A stretch of DNA of 64,000 nt from Salegentibacter sp. (GTDB lineage: Bacteria; Bacteroidota; Bacteroidia; Flavobacteriales; Flavobacteriaceae), in contig JAGXIH010000011.1 of the NCBI GenBank assembly GCA_024635795.1, forward strand, positions 30,544-94,543, written 5' to 3'. Within the stretch, counting starts at the first letter, position 1. Each line of letters opens with the position of its first letter. Made by a program: the position numbers and the translations under genes. Positions 1 through 7,919 of this stretch are shown here, one piece after another. Below the pieces are notes generated by a model. That model had not been told where the DNA came from. It did no database searches and was given only the letters and a program-made list of their open reading frames with translations.

Positions 1-1
1 A

Positions 2-502
2 GCTGAATTGCCCGTGGAAGGGATTGATGATTCGCTGAAGGAAACCACGAATTTCAAAATGATCATCTGGCTTTTAATTGGTGGAGGTACCCTGTGGGGT
101 GGTTCAGAATTACTGGTTAGCGGGGCGGTTGATCTTGCAACGGTTTTAGGAGTAAGTGAAAGGGTTATCTCGGTTACTATGATCGCCATTGGAACCAGCG
201 TACCGGAACTTGCAGCTTCGGTTATTGCAGCATTGAAAAAAGAAAAAGCAATTTCCCTGGGGAACCTCATTGGCTCTAATATTTTCAATATCGCATCTGT
301 TTTGGGAATAACGGCACTTATTCAACCTATTTATCTACAGTCTGATAAAATCCTGACCAGCGATATTTTCTGGATGATCGCTTTCTCTTTTGTGTTAGTT
401 CCGCTGGCATTTCTTCCGAAAAAATATATTTTAAGCCGATATAAAGGTGTGATATTGTTCGTAGGATATGGAATTTTTATCGGTCTTGCATTTTTGGGAT
501 AA
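2..502 (+). CDS. Sodium/calcium exchanger, C-terminal part (5' end outside window)
   Basis: The reading frame is open from the left edge, so this is the C-terminal ~166 residues of a larger protein. It shows the second alpha-repeat of the CaCA cation/Ca2+ exchanger superfamily (YrbG-like): a GTSVPELAASV motif followed by GNLIGSNIFN, which in this family line the ion path in the inner membrane. About five hydrophobic segments are visible, ending at a Leu-Gly C-terminus. The likely role is Na+-driven (or H+-driven) Ca2+ export; substrate is inferred from the family only. The first alpha-repeat must lie upstream of the window. Confidence 0.88.
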   Translation, partial: AELPVEGIDDSLKETTNFKMIIWLLIGGGTLWGGSELLVSGAVDLATVLGVSERVISVTMIAIGTSVPELAASVIAALKKEKAISLGNLIGSNIFNIASVLGITALIQPIYLQSDKILTSDIFWMIAFSFVLVPLAFLPKKYILSRYKGVILFVGYGIFIGLAFLG

Positions 503-504
503 AT

Positions 505-557
505 TAGGGGGGTATATTAATAAAAGTTAAAAAAACACATCTTAACCCCTATTTTTT
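505..557 (+). terminator. Possible long-loop terminator after the exchanger
   Basis: TAGGGG (505-510) can pair with CCCCTA (546-551), directly followed by six T. The 35-nt loop makes this weak. Confidence 0.3.
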
Positions 558-588
558 GGAGGGGGTGTTTCAAAAATAGTTACATTTG
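556..588 (+). promoter_or_regulatory. Bacteroidota-type promoter of glnN
   Basis: TTG at 556-558, 22 nt, then TACATTTG at 581-588, an exact TAnnTTTG -7 element 30 nt before the glnN ATG. Spacing fits the TTG-N17-23-TAnnTTTG consensus. Confidence 0.6.
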
Positions 589-618
589 GTGCTGAAATTA
601 AAAATAAAACAGCACAAT

Positions 619-2805
619 ATGTCAACTTTACGATTTGAGGCCATTAAACAAACCTTTAACCGGAAACCGGTGAAGGTGGATGAGCCTGCAAGAAGATCTG
701 AAATCTTCGCGACTAATGTTTTTCATGAAGATGTGATGCGTCAGTTTCTTACCAAAGAAGCTTACGAGAATGTGAAAGACGCTATAGAAACAGGAGCCAA
801 GATAAGCCGCGGTGTTTCCGATCATATTTCAACAGGAATGAAAGAATGGGCTATTTCCAAAGGAGTAACTCATTATACACACTGGTTTCAGCCTTTAACG
901 GGTACCACAGCCGAAAAACACGATGCCTTTTTTGAGACTGTTGGACCTACAAGTGCAATTGAAAAATTTGGAGGTGGGCAACTCGTTCAGCAAGAACCTG
1001 ATGCTTCCAGTTTCCCGAGTGGTGGGATTAGAAATACATTCGAAGCCCGTGGATATACTGCATGGGATCCAACTTCTCCCGCTTTCATTTGGGGAACTAC
1101 CCTTTGTATTCCAACTGTTTTCGTGAGTTATACCGGAGAAGCATTAGATTATAAAACTCCTTTGCTTCGTGCCTTACAGGCGGTTGATAATGCGGCTACA
1201 AAAGTTGCCAAATATTTTGACAAGAATGTAACCAAGGTACACGCTACCCTGGGTTGGGAACAGGAATATTTTCTTATAGATTCGGCCCTTGTCTACACAA
1301 GACCAGACCTGCAACTGGCAGGACGCACTCTTTTAGGACATTCTCCGGCAAAAGGTCAGCAGCTGGACGATCATTATTTTGGTTCTATTCCAACGCGGGT
1401 ACTTTACTTTATGAAAGACCTGGAAATAGAGTGTATGAAACTTGGAATTCCGGTGAAGACTCGTCATAATGAGGTTGCACCCAACCAGTTTGAAATGGCA
1501 CCTATTTTTGAGGAAGCCAATCTTGCGGTAGATCACAATTCCTTGCTTATGGATGTGATGTCTAAGGTTGCCGAAAGACATGATTTTAAAGTTCTCTTTC
1601 ATGAAAAGCCCTTCGCCGGCATCAATGGAAGTGGAAAACACAACAACTGGTCACTTAGTACCGATACAGGAACAAACCTGTTAGGACCCGGTTCTACACC
1701 GATGAAAAGTCTTCAGTTCTTAACCTTCTTTATCAATACCATTAAAGCGGTACATGATAATGAAGAATTGTTGAGAGCTGCCATCGCCAGCGCTTCCAAC
1801 GATTACAGGCTTGGAGCCAACGAGGCGCCACCCGCAATCATTTCTACATTTATCGGGTCGCAACTTACCAAAGTTCTGGATGAACTTGAAAAAGTAACCG
1901 ATGGTAAACTCTCTCCACAGGAGAAAACAGACCTAAAACTGAATGTTGTTGGAAAGATCCCTGAGATCCTTCTCGATAATACCGACAGAAACCGTACCTC
2001 TCCTTTTGCTTTTACCGGCAATAAATTTGAGTTCAGGGCAGTTGGATCTACCGCTAACTGCGCTAATCCAATGACCGTTCTCAATACTATAGTTGCCAAG
2101 CAGCTTAAGGACTTCAAAAAAGAAGTTGATGAGTTGATAAAAGGCAAGAAGATGAAAAAGGATGATGCCATCTTTAATGTGCTTAGAGAGTACATCAAGA
2201 AATCCAAGAAAATTCGTTTTGAAGGTGATGGTTATGGTGAAGCCTGGGAGAAAGAGGCTAAAAAACGTGGCCTGAGCAACAATCGCTCTACCCCGGAAGC
2301 TTTAAAAGCTTTGGTGTCTAAAAAGACCATAGATCTTTATAAGGAAATGGGAGTGATGAATAAGGTAGAGATCGAAGCGCGTCACGAAATCGAACTGGAA
2401 GAATACTCAATGAGAATTCAGATTGAAGGTAGGATTCTGGGCGATATAGCCAGAAACCACGTGATCCCTACTGCTATTCGTTATCAGAACCTACTTATTG
2501 AAAACGTAGAAGGCCTGAAGCATATTTACAATGAAGGTTTCAAGGAACATTCCAAAGAGCAGCTGGATATTATTGAGAAGATCTCGGCGCATATCGCCAA
2601 GATCAATAGCCAGGTTAATGAAATGATCGAGGCAAGGAAAGTTGCCAATAAGATCGAAGATCCGGAGAAGCGGGCTTTTGAGTACTGTAATGAGATAAAA
2701 CCATTCTTTGAAGAGATACGGTACCACTGTGATAAACTGGAGCTAATGGTAGACGATGAGCTTTGGCCATTGACCAAATACCGCGAACTCCTGTTCACCA
2801 AGTAA
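619..2805 (+). CDS. glnN: Glutamine synthetase type III
   Basis: A 728-residue glutamine synthetase of the large GSIII class (ATP-dependent glutamate + NH3 to glutamine, cytoplasmic). The length fits GSIII (about 700-730) and not GSI (~470). Conserved blocks visible include GWEQEYFLID near residue 212, NEVAPNQFEMAPIFEEANLA near 290, and the ATP/glutamate region GSGKHNNWSLSTDTGTN near 345. ATG 619 is chosen because the frame upstream offers only TTG at 586, which overlaps the -7 element of the promoter. The gene stands alone, with a strong terminator behind it. With amt and the P-II gene at 24-26 kb it forms the ammonium-assimilation set. GSIII is the usual glutamine synthetase in Bacteroidota. 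Confidence 0.96.
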   Translation: MSTLRFEAIKQTFNRKPVKVDEPARRSEIFATNVFHEDVMRQFLTKEAYENVKDAIETGAKISRGVSDHISTGMKEWAISKGVTHYTHWFQPLTGTTAEKHDAFFETVGPTSAIEKFGGGQLVQQEPDASSFPSGGIRNTFEARGYTAWDPTSPAFIWGTTLCIPTVFVSYTGEALDYKTPLLRALQAVDNAATKVAKYFDKNVTKVHATLGWEQEYFLIDSALVYTRPDLQLAGRTLLGHSPAKGQQLDDHYFGSIPTRVLYFMKDLEIECMKLGIPVKTRHNEVAPNQFEMAPIFEEANLAVDHNSLLMDVMSKVAERHDFKVLFHEKPFAGINGSGKHNNWSLSTDTGTNLLGPGSTPMKSLQFLTFFINTIKAVHDNEELLRAAIASASNDYRLGANEAPPAIISTFIGSQLTKVLDELEKVTDGKLSPQEKTDLKLNVVGKIPEILLDNTDRNRTSPFAFTGNKFEFRAVGSTANCANPMTVLNTIVAKQLKDFKKEVDELIKGKKMKKDDAIFNVLREYIKKSKKIRFEGDGYGEAWEKEAKKRGLSNNRSTPEALKALVSKKTIDLYKEMGVMNKVEIEARHEIELEEYSMRIQIEGRILGDIARNHVIPTAIRYQNLLIENVEGLKHIYNEGFKEHSKEQLDIIEKISAHIAKINSQVNEMIEARKVANKIEDPEKRAFEYCNEIKPFFEEIRYHCDKLELMVDDELWPLTKYRELLFTK

Positions 2806-2830
2806 ATTAGATTAGGTTACATCTGTTAAC

Positions 2831-2868
2831 AAACCACGTGCTTTTATAAGTACGTGGTTTTTGTTTTA
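2831..2868 (+). terminator. Rho-independent terminator of glnN
   Basis: Perfect 9-bp inverted repeat AAACCACGT (2831-2839) / ACGTGGTTT (2852-2860) followed by a T-rich run, 25 nt after the glnN stop. Confidence 0.8.
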
Positions 2869-3243
2869 ACACATGTCGGAATTCCCTTAAGGGGTTTTTC
2901 CCCTTTTGGTACTTAAGAAATTTTTAACATCTGTTTTCGGCCCTTGCTACGCTTAAGATTTTGTTAAAATATTGAGTTTTCCATAATGTGTTTCATCGAA
3001 AAATTTCAACACCATTGATTTTGAGGTAAATATGTTTATATATTAGCTGTGAAGTTAATCGGAAACCCTACCTTAAGATAACTTCAAGCCCTCCAATAAT
3101 CAAATTCATTACCTACTATTTTTATTTTTCGCCCCCCCTACTTAGTTATACATGACGATAACATCATGTTTTAAAAAGACTCATTTGGCCAAGTGATATA
3201 TTTATTAACCATTTAATATTAACCATTTAAATATTTTATTATT
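2869..3243 (+). promoter_or_regulatory. Long leader region upstream of the curli locus
   Basis: This stretch has no credible gene. It holds a short hairpin AAGGGG/CCCCTT (2889-2894 / 2900-2905), a run of seven C (3132-3138), a palindromic pair ACATGA (3150-3155) / TCATGT (3164-3169) separated by 8 nt, and two tandem 12-bp repeats just before the start codon of the curlin gene. No exact TAnnTTTG element is present; the closest is TATGTTTA in the block around 3028-3045. The length and symmetry suggest a regulated promoter region, but no operator can be named. Confidence 0.45.
3205..3230 (+). repeat. Two tandem copies of TTAACCATTTAA before csgA
   Basis: Exact 12-bp copies at 3205-3216 and 3219-3230, offset by 14 bp, ending 13 bp before the ATG at 3244. 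They could be a regulator site or sit in the 5' untranslated leader as an A/T-rich translation enhancer. Confidence 0.6.
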
Positions 3244-4728
3244 ATGAAAAAAGTGATTTTAAGCGCTGCGGCGCTAATGATTGGGACAATTGGGTTTGCC
3301 CAGGTAAGCGGGGCACCAGAAGCTCAATCTCAAACTACTGTTCCTAATAACAGTGCAAATGCCGATGCCAATAAAGGTAAATCGGAACAATTTGGTGACG
3401 ATCACCGGGTAAGGGTTAGACAGGCAGGAACCAAACAATCGGTTTACACCTATCAGGCCAATGGAGTTGGTACAATAGGAGGAAACAGGGCTGAGGTACT
3501 TCAATCCGGGGATATTAATACGAATAGTGGTCGATTAAATGAGGCAGATGTATTACAGACCGGTGATGAAAACCTATCGCTCACCATTCAGGAAGGCGAT
3601 AGAAACAATGCTATTACCAGACAGGGGCAAACTGATGATGCAAGTGCACGTAACCAAGCCTTTATCAGACAGGGTAACAATGGTAATGCAGAGGATAACT
3701 ATGCGGCTATTGACCAGGATGGAAACGACAACCAGGCTATGACTCGTCAAACCTATGATAATAATGACGCATATACTGATCAGGATGGGAACAATTTAAG
3801 ATCGAGAATTACCCAAATAGCCTCTCCAAATGGATCCGAAGGACATTGGGCTCTTGTTGACCAACAAGGAGATGATAATGAATCCTGGGTGCTACAGGAA
3901 GGTGATGGTGCCAGAAACTATGCTCATACAGCTCAGGATGGTTTAAGCAACTATGCAGACCAATATCAAACTACTCTGGCAACATCAGGAGATGCAAACC
4001 GAGCTCAGATTGCACAGGGTCAAGATCCATTATGGAGTGTAGTAGGATTTAACAGTGAAATGGTTGATTTGAAAAATGATACCTATGCTGTGGATGGTGT
4101 ACAAGGTACAGGGCCTTTATACTCAGAAGGTGCACAGGCTTTCCAAAAACAGGATGGAGATGATAACCAGGCCAATATAGGTCAATACGGTATATTAGCA
4201 GGCAATCCGCTAGCTGGTAACTATGCTGAGCAAGATCAATTAGGTGATGACAATAACTCTTTCCTTATACAAAATCTTTTTGGAAATACTGCTGGAGGTG
4301 GCAATAAGGCTCAACAGCTCCAGATTGGAGATGATAACAATGCAGGTATAGTGCAAAGTGGTACTGGTCATAAAGCCAAACAATATCAACTTGGTGATGA
4401 CAACTTAGCGTTAACTTCTCAAAAAGGAAATGGTAATAAAGCATTTACCTTTCAATATGGAGATGATAACTGGGTAAGTACTGCTCAAAGAGGTCATGAC
4501 AACAAGATAGTTGTTTCTCAATATGATGGCCAAAGTTATATTGCCGAGCAAAATCTTTATCAACATCCACAAGCAGGTGGTAATCAGATTGATGTTGTTC
4601 AAACCGACGGAAGTCAGTCAATTAATGATTGGTTAGCTGAGGAATGTGAAATCGATATGATGACTCCACAAGAGTGGACTAATTTTAGAAGTCCATCTAC
4701 TCCAGATATTTGTCAGGATTGCAATTAA
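3244..4728 (+). CDS. csgA: Curlin-repeat amyloid major subunit (CsgA-like)
   Basis: A 494-residue secreted protein with a signal peptide (residues 1-19, ending IGFAQ). Nearly the whole mature chain is made of degenerate curlin repeats of the form Q-x-G-x-x-N-x-A-x-x-x-Q (examples: LQIGDDNNAGIVQ, YQLGDDNLALTSQ, FQYGDDNWVSTAQ), the strand-loop-strand unit that stacks into curli amyloid. Enteric CsgA has five repeats and ~150 residues; this chain is three times longer. The C-terminal ~35 residues leave the repeat pattern and carry three Cys (EECEI and CQDCN). It heads the csg locus and is separated from the other genes by a terminator-like hairpin, consistent with high expression of the fibre subunit. 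Role as main fibre protein is inferred from the repeats and context. Confidence 0.88.
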   Translation: MKKVILSAAALMIGTIGFAQVSGAPEAQSQTTVPNNSANADANKGKSEQFGDDHRVRVRQAGTKQSVYTYQANGVGTIGGNRAEVLQSGDINTNSGRLNEADVLQTGDENLSLTIQEGDRNNAITRQGQTDDASARNQAFIRQGNNGNAEDNYAAIDQDGNDNQAMTRQTYDNNDAYTDQDGNNLRSRITQIASPNGSEGHWALVDQQGDDNESWVLQEGDGARNYAHTAQDGLSNYADQYQTTLATSGDANRAQIAQGQDPLWSVVGFNSEMVDLKNDTYAVDGVQGTGPLYSEGAQAFQKQDGDDNQANIGQYGILAGNPLAGNYAEQDQLGDDNNSFLIQNLFGNTAGGGNKAQQLQIGDDNNAGIVQSGTGHKAKQYQLGDDNLALTSQKGNGNKAFTFQYGDDNWVSTAQRGHDNKIVVSQYDGQSYIAEQNLYQHPQAGGNQIDVVQTDGSQSINDWLAEECEIDMMTPQEWTNFRSPSTPDICQDCN

Positions 4729-4750
4729 TTTAAGGTTAATAATCCAATTA

Positions 4751-4784
4751 GGGGAGAGTAATTGCAATTTCTCTCCCCTTTTTT
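4751..4784 (+). terminator. Terminator-like hairpin between csgA and csgB
   Basis: Perfect 8-bp stem GGGGAGAG (4751-4758) / CTCTCCCC (4771-4778) followed by six T, 13 nt before the next start codon. Probably a partial terminator that lowers expression of the downstream assembly genes relative to the fibre subunit. Confidence 0.75.
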
Positions 4785-4796
4785 AAATATAAAGCT

Positions 4797-5318
4797 ATGA
4801 AAGTTTTAAATTACATTTTATTGGGTGGTCTTATTTTATTTTCCTTTCAAACTCAGGCTCAAACATATATAGAAACTACCGATAATGAATTGATTGAGGA
4901 AGGAAGTGAACTTACCCCTGTAAGCTTATCCTATTTAGGGATTTTTACAGGTTTAAACCCCCGTGTTCAGGAGATAACCGGCAACTCGGTTTCCCTGGAA
5001 CAAATAGGGGAGATGAATAAAGTAAATATTATGACCAGAACAGAAGCCAGTGAAATTAATGTTCGTCAGGAGGGTAATAATAACAACACCAGCTTGAAAT
5101 ATATTGCAAAAACTGCTTATACAGATGTTTTTCAGTTAGGGGATTATAATACGATAAAAGATTTTGTGAATGCTCCAACTGAAGAAATCTCATTAGAGCT
5201 ACAGCAAACGGGGAATGATCAAATATTTGAGAGGAACGGGATAAATGAGCTTACTAAATCGATAAGATTTAATCAAACAGAAGCCACCCCGGTTTTAATA
5301 ATCAATAGTTATAATTAA
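4797..5318 (+). CDS. csgB: Minor curlin-like subunit (CsgB-like)
   Basis: A 173-residue protein with a signal peptide ending TQAQ (residues 1-21). A few degenerate curlin units are visible in the mature part: VSLEQIGEMNKVNIMTR, INVRQEGNNNNTSLKY, VFQLGDYNTIKDFV and LELQQTGNDQ. Size, position beside the major subunit and weaker repeats match the minor or nucleating subunit CsgB, which anchors and templates fibre growth at the cell surface. The repeats are poorer than in enteric CsgB, so function is inferred from the locus. Its stop overlaps the next start (TAATG), so translation is probably coupled to csgE. Confidence 0.72.
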   Translation: MKVLNYILLGGLILFSFQTQAQTYIETTDNELIEEGSELTPVSLSYLGIFTGLNPRVQEITGNSVSLEQIGEMNKVNIMTRTEASEINVRQEGNNNNTSLKYIAKTAYTDVFQLGDYNTIKDFVNAPTEEISLELQQTGNDQIFERNGINELTKSIRFNQTEATPVLIINSYN

Positions 5319-6088
5319 TGGGTTTTAATAGAAACATAGGCCTATTTGTGATTTTCTGCTTTGCAGTTGTCTTTCAGGGAAAAAGCCAGATCTTAAATGA
5401 GGTAATAAAAGCCACTATTCAGGTTGAGGACAAAGGTGAATTTTTAAATTTTAAGGCCGTCGCAGAAAATCTGAATTCCGCAGATCGCAATCTGGAATAT
5501 GAATTTATAGTAATAAAAAAGGATGCCCGGGGAAATAGTGCCAGAACGAGCCAGGGAGATAGATTCTTTATACAAGCTCATGAAAAGATCATTTTATCAT
5601 CCACACAAATTAACAGAGCCTTAAATGGTAGTATTATAGTGATGCATCTTATTTATGATGAAGATCGCAACCCGATAGGTCGCGATAAGCTTGAATTTGA
5701 ATTTACCGAAGAGGGTATAAAAGAAGTTTCAGAAAAAAAAGTAGTGAAAATAAGTACTGATGAGGCAAAACCCCAGGATGGATTTATTATAAATGGGTTA
5801 GTAATTGAGAATACTATAACCAAAGCAGGAAGGGATTTCTATCGCTTCTTTTACTCTGATTATTATAACAAACAAATTACAACGCCATTTAATATTAAAA
5901 TTGAGGAAGATCCAGGAAGAGGGAGAATGACCAGAATCTCGGTATATGTGCAGGATGAGTTAGTTATGAGGTTTTTTGCACAACCTCGCCGGGATTATTT
6001 AAAACAGATGGCAAAAATAGCCATGCAACGCAGTATAAATCAACTTCGAAAATTAGAACAACAAACCACCACTGTAAAACATTATTAA
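5318..6088 (+). CDS. csgE: CsgE curli assembly factor with extra N-terminal CsgH-like domain
   Basis: A 256-residue protein with a signal peptide (about residues 1-23). The C-terminal half (about 150-240) is CsgE: GLVIENTITKAGRDFYRFF matches the enteric GLLTDHTVSxxGHDFYRxF block, followed by the TRISVYVQDELVMRFFAQPR strand pair. CsgE is the periplasmic adaptor that caps CsgG and directs curlins to it. Enteric CsgE is ~130 residues; here residues ~25-145 form an added beta-rich domain (motifs NLEYEFIVIKKDARGNSART and SQGDRFFIQAHEKIILSS) that resembles the Ig-like curli chaperone CsgH of Alphaproteobacteria by pattern. The CsgE call is firm; the CsgH link is inference. The stop is immediately followed by the csgF ATG. 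Confidence 0.88.
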   Translation: MGFNRNIGLFVIFCFAVVFQGKSQILNEVIKATIQVEDKGEFLNFKAVAENLNSADRNLEYEFIVIKKDARGNSARTSQGDRFFIQAHEKIILSSTQINRALNGSIIVMHLIYDEDRNPIGRDKLEFEFTEEGIKEVSEKKVVKISTDEAKPQDGFIINGLVIENTITKAGRDFYRFFYSDYYNKQITTPFNIKIEEDPGRGRMTRISVYVQDELVMRFFAQPRRDYLKQMAKIAMQRSINQLRKLEQQTTTVKHY

Positions 6089-6496
6089 ATGAAAAAGCTA
6101 GTCTTATTGATTGTTTTAGGACTTTTTGCCGGTCCATTAACCGCTCAGCAGTTAACATACACTCCTCTTAATCCCGCATTTGGGGGAAACCCTTATAATT
6201 ACTCGTGGATGTTGAGTTCGGCAACTGCACAAAACCAGCATAAAGCGCCGGTTGATCCAAGGGAGGAGACGTCAGAATTAGACCGCCTGAATGAAAATAT
6301 AAACCGGCAACTTCTTAGCCAGATCTCTCGTTCCCTTTTATTTGAACAGTTGGAAGGTTTTGATTTCAATGAAGAAGGAACTTTTACTTACGGGACCTTA
6401 AATATGGAAATTTACAGGAGTCTGGAGGGGATAGTTATTAATATCCTTGATACTTCTACCGGAGAGGAAACCCAAATAATAATCCCATATACATAA
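6089..6496 (+). CDS. csgF: CsgF curli assembly factor
   Basis: A 135-residue secreted protein (signal peptide to about residue 19, LTAQQ). The mature N-terminus contains the CsgF hallmark NPAFGGNPYNYSWMLSSATA, close to enteric NPNFGGNPNNGxxLLxxAxxQN, the segment that plugs into the CsgG channel and forms its second constriction. CsgF couples the secretion pore to nucleation of the fibre at the surface. Length equals the family norm (~135). It starts with no gap after csgE. Confidence 0.93.
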   Translation: MKKLVLLIVLGLFAGPLTAQQLTYTPLNPAFGGNPYNYSWMLSSATAQNQHKAPVDPREETSELDRLNENINRQLLSQISRSLLFEQLEGFDFNEEGTFTYGTLNMEIYRSLEGIVINILDTSTGEETQIIIPYT

Positions 6497-6516
6497 TACT
6501 TAAATCCCCCCACGTT

Positions 6517-7899
6517 ATGTTTAAAATTCTTAAATTATGCTGCGCCATAATTGTCCTATGGTCATTTAGTTCCTGCGCTGCTTATTTCAATCAGCCATTC
6601 CAAAAAAGTTCATCCCGAACAGGCGAATTAACAACCAATAGTAAACCCTTATTAAATTTACCGCCGGCAGTTGACCCGGTAGAAGTAGCTGTTTATAACT
6701 TTAGTGATCAAACCGGTCAATACAAAGCAGTTGAAAATGGTTCTACATTTAGTACTGCTGTAACTCAGGGTGGAACCACCATTTTAATAAAAGCCTTAGA
6801 AGACTCCGGTTGGTTCATACCTATAGAAAGGGAAAACCTTAGTAACCTATCTACCGAGAGAAATATAATTCGAAATACAAAACAGGAATATATTAAGAAC
6901 CTGAATCCTAATGAACCTCCATTACCGGCATTACTTTATGCAGGATTAATTTTAGAAGGAGGGATTATCTCTTATGATACCAATATTATAACCGGAGGCA
7001 TTGGAGCCCGTTATTTTGGGGTGGGTGGCTCTGCCAAATACAGGCAGGATAGAATTACTGTTTATCTAAGGGCTGTCTCAACCAGTAGTGGTGAAATTTT
7101 AAAAACAGTGTATGTGTCAAAAACCATACTCTCACAGGCATTAGACGGAAATATTTTCCGCTTTGTTAAATTCCAAAGACTTTTGGAGGCCGAAACCGGT
7201 ATTACGCATAACGAACCGGTACAGATGGCTATTCAGGATGCTGTAGAAAAGGCTGTTCATGATCTTATAGTAGAAGGGGTGCAGGATGGGCTGTGGTACG
7301 CGCGGGGAGGAGATGAAGTTAATCATAATTTGGTAACTACTTATTTAAAAAATAAAGAGGAGGATGATAATACCGAACTCTATGAGAGGTTGCTGATAGA
7401 TCGACCCTACAAGAATAATCTCAGTTTATCAGGCGGGATAGGATTAATAGATGGAGATTATCAAAAAAAGAATCCTGGAGTTTTGGCCAGGTTAGAATAT
7501 CAGCATGATATTTTTCCTCATCTAAGTTTAGGTGCCTCAATCAATTATTTTCAGCTGGATAATGGGAATGCCTTTAAAAATGACTTCGGAAGTTTTGATC
7601 TTAATGCCCAATTAAATTTGCTTCCCAATGATGATCTTGCACCTTATATCTATGCAGGGTCTGGTTATCTTAGAGCTTTAGATAGTTTTAGTAATGAAAA
7701 TAATATCGAAGATTCTAAATCCGATTTTCTGAAAATGCAATACGGTGCAGGATTACGTTACTTATTATCACCAAGGATAGGTATTAAAATTTTTGGAGAA
7801 CATCATCTGCTTTTTAGTGATAAACTGGATTATATAGAACAGGGTAAAAGAGATGATCACTACTATAATTTCGGAATAGGCATTAATTTTTATTACTAA
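6517..7899 (+). CDS. csgG: CsgG curli secretion channel lipoprotein with C-terminal barrel-like extension
   Basis: A 460-residue lipoprotein with lipobox FSSC (Cys20). Residues ~45-285 are CsgG: VAVYNFSDQTGQYK, STFSTAVTQGGTTILIKAL, WFIPIERENLSNLSTERNII and the channel segment with YDTNIITGGIGARYFG. CsgG is the outer-membrane pore that exports curlins. Enteric CsgG is ~277 residues. Here residues ~295-460 add a domain of alternating amphipathic strands (LSLSGGIGLIDG, GVLARLEYQHDIF, LSLGASINYFQL, APYIYAGSGYL, MQYGAGLRYLL, YYNFGIGINFYY) ending in aromatic residues, the look of a small outer-membrane beta-barrel. The barrel assignment is inference. Confidence 0.92.
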   Translation: MFKILKLCCAIIVLWSFSSCAAYFNQPFQKSSSRTGELTTNSKPLLNLPPAVDPVEVAVYNFSDQTGQYKAVENGSTFSTAVTQGGTTILIKALEDSGWFIPIERENLSNLSTERNIIRNTKQEYIKNLNPNEPPLPALLYAGLILEGGIISYDTNIITGGIGARYFGVGGSAKYRQDRITVYLRAVSTSSGEILKTVYVSKTILSQALDGNIFRFVKFQRLLEAETGITHNEPVQMAIQDAVEKAVHDLIVEGVQDGLWYARGGDEVNHNLVTTYLKNKEEDDNTELYERLLIDRPYKNNLSLSGGIGLIDGDYQKKNPGVLARLEYQHDIFPHLSLGASINYFQLDNGNAFKNDFGSFDLNAQLNLLPNDDLAPYIYAGSGYLRALDSFSNENNIEDSKSDFLKMQYGAGLRYLLSPRIGIKIFGEHHLLFSDKLDYIEQGKRDDHYYNFGIGINFYY

Positions 7900-7919
7900 C
7901 CCATCAAATATTATCGAAA

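Noticed and set aside
1254..1469. Plus-strand open frames within glnN
   Set aside because: Shadow frames of a highly conserved gene with no start signals.
3132..3138. C7 run as a phase-variation tract
   Set aside because: It is not within a coding frame and seven bases is short; no invertible repeats flank it.
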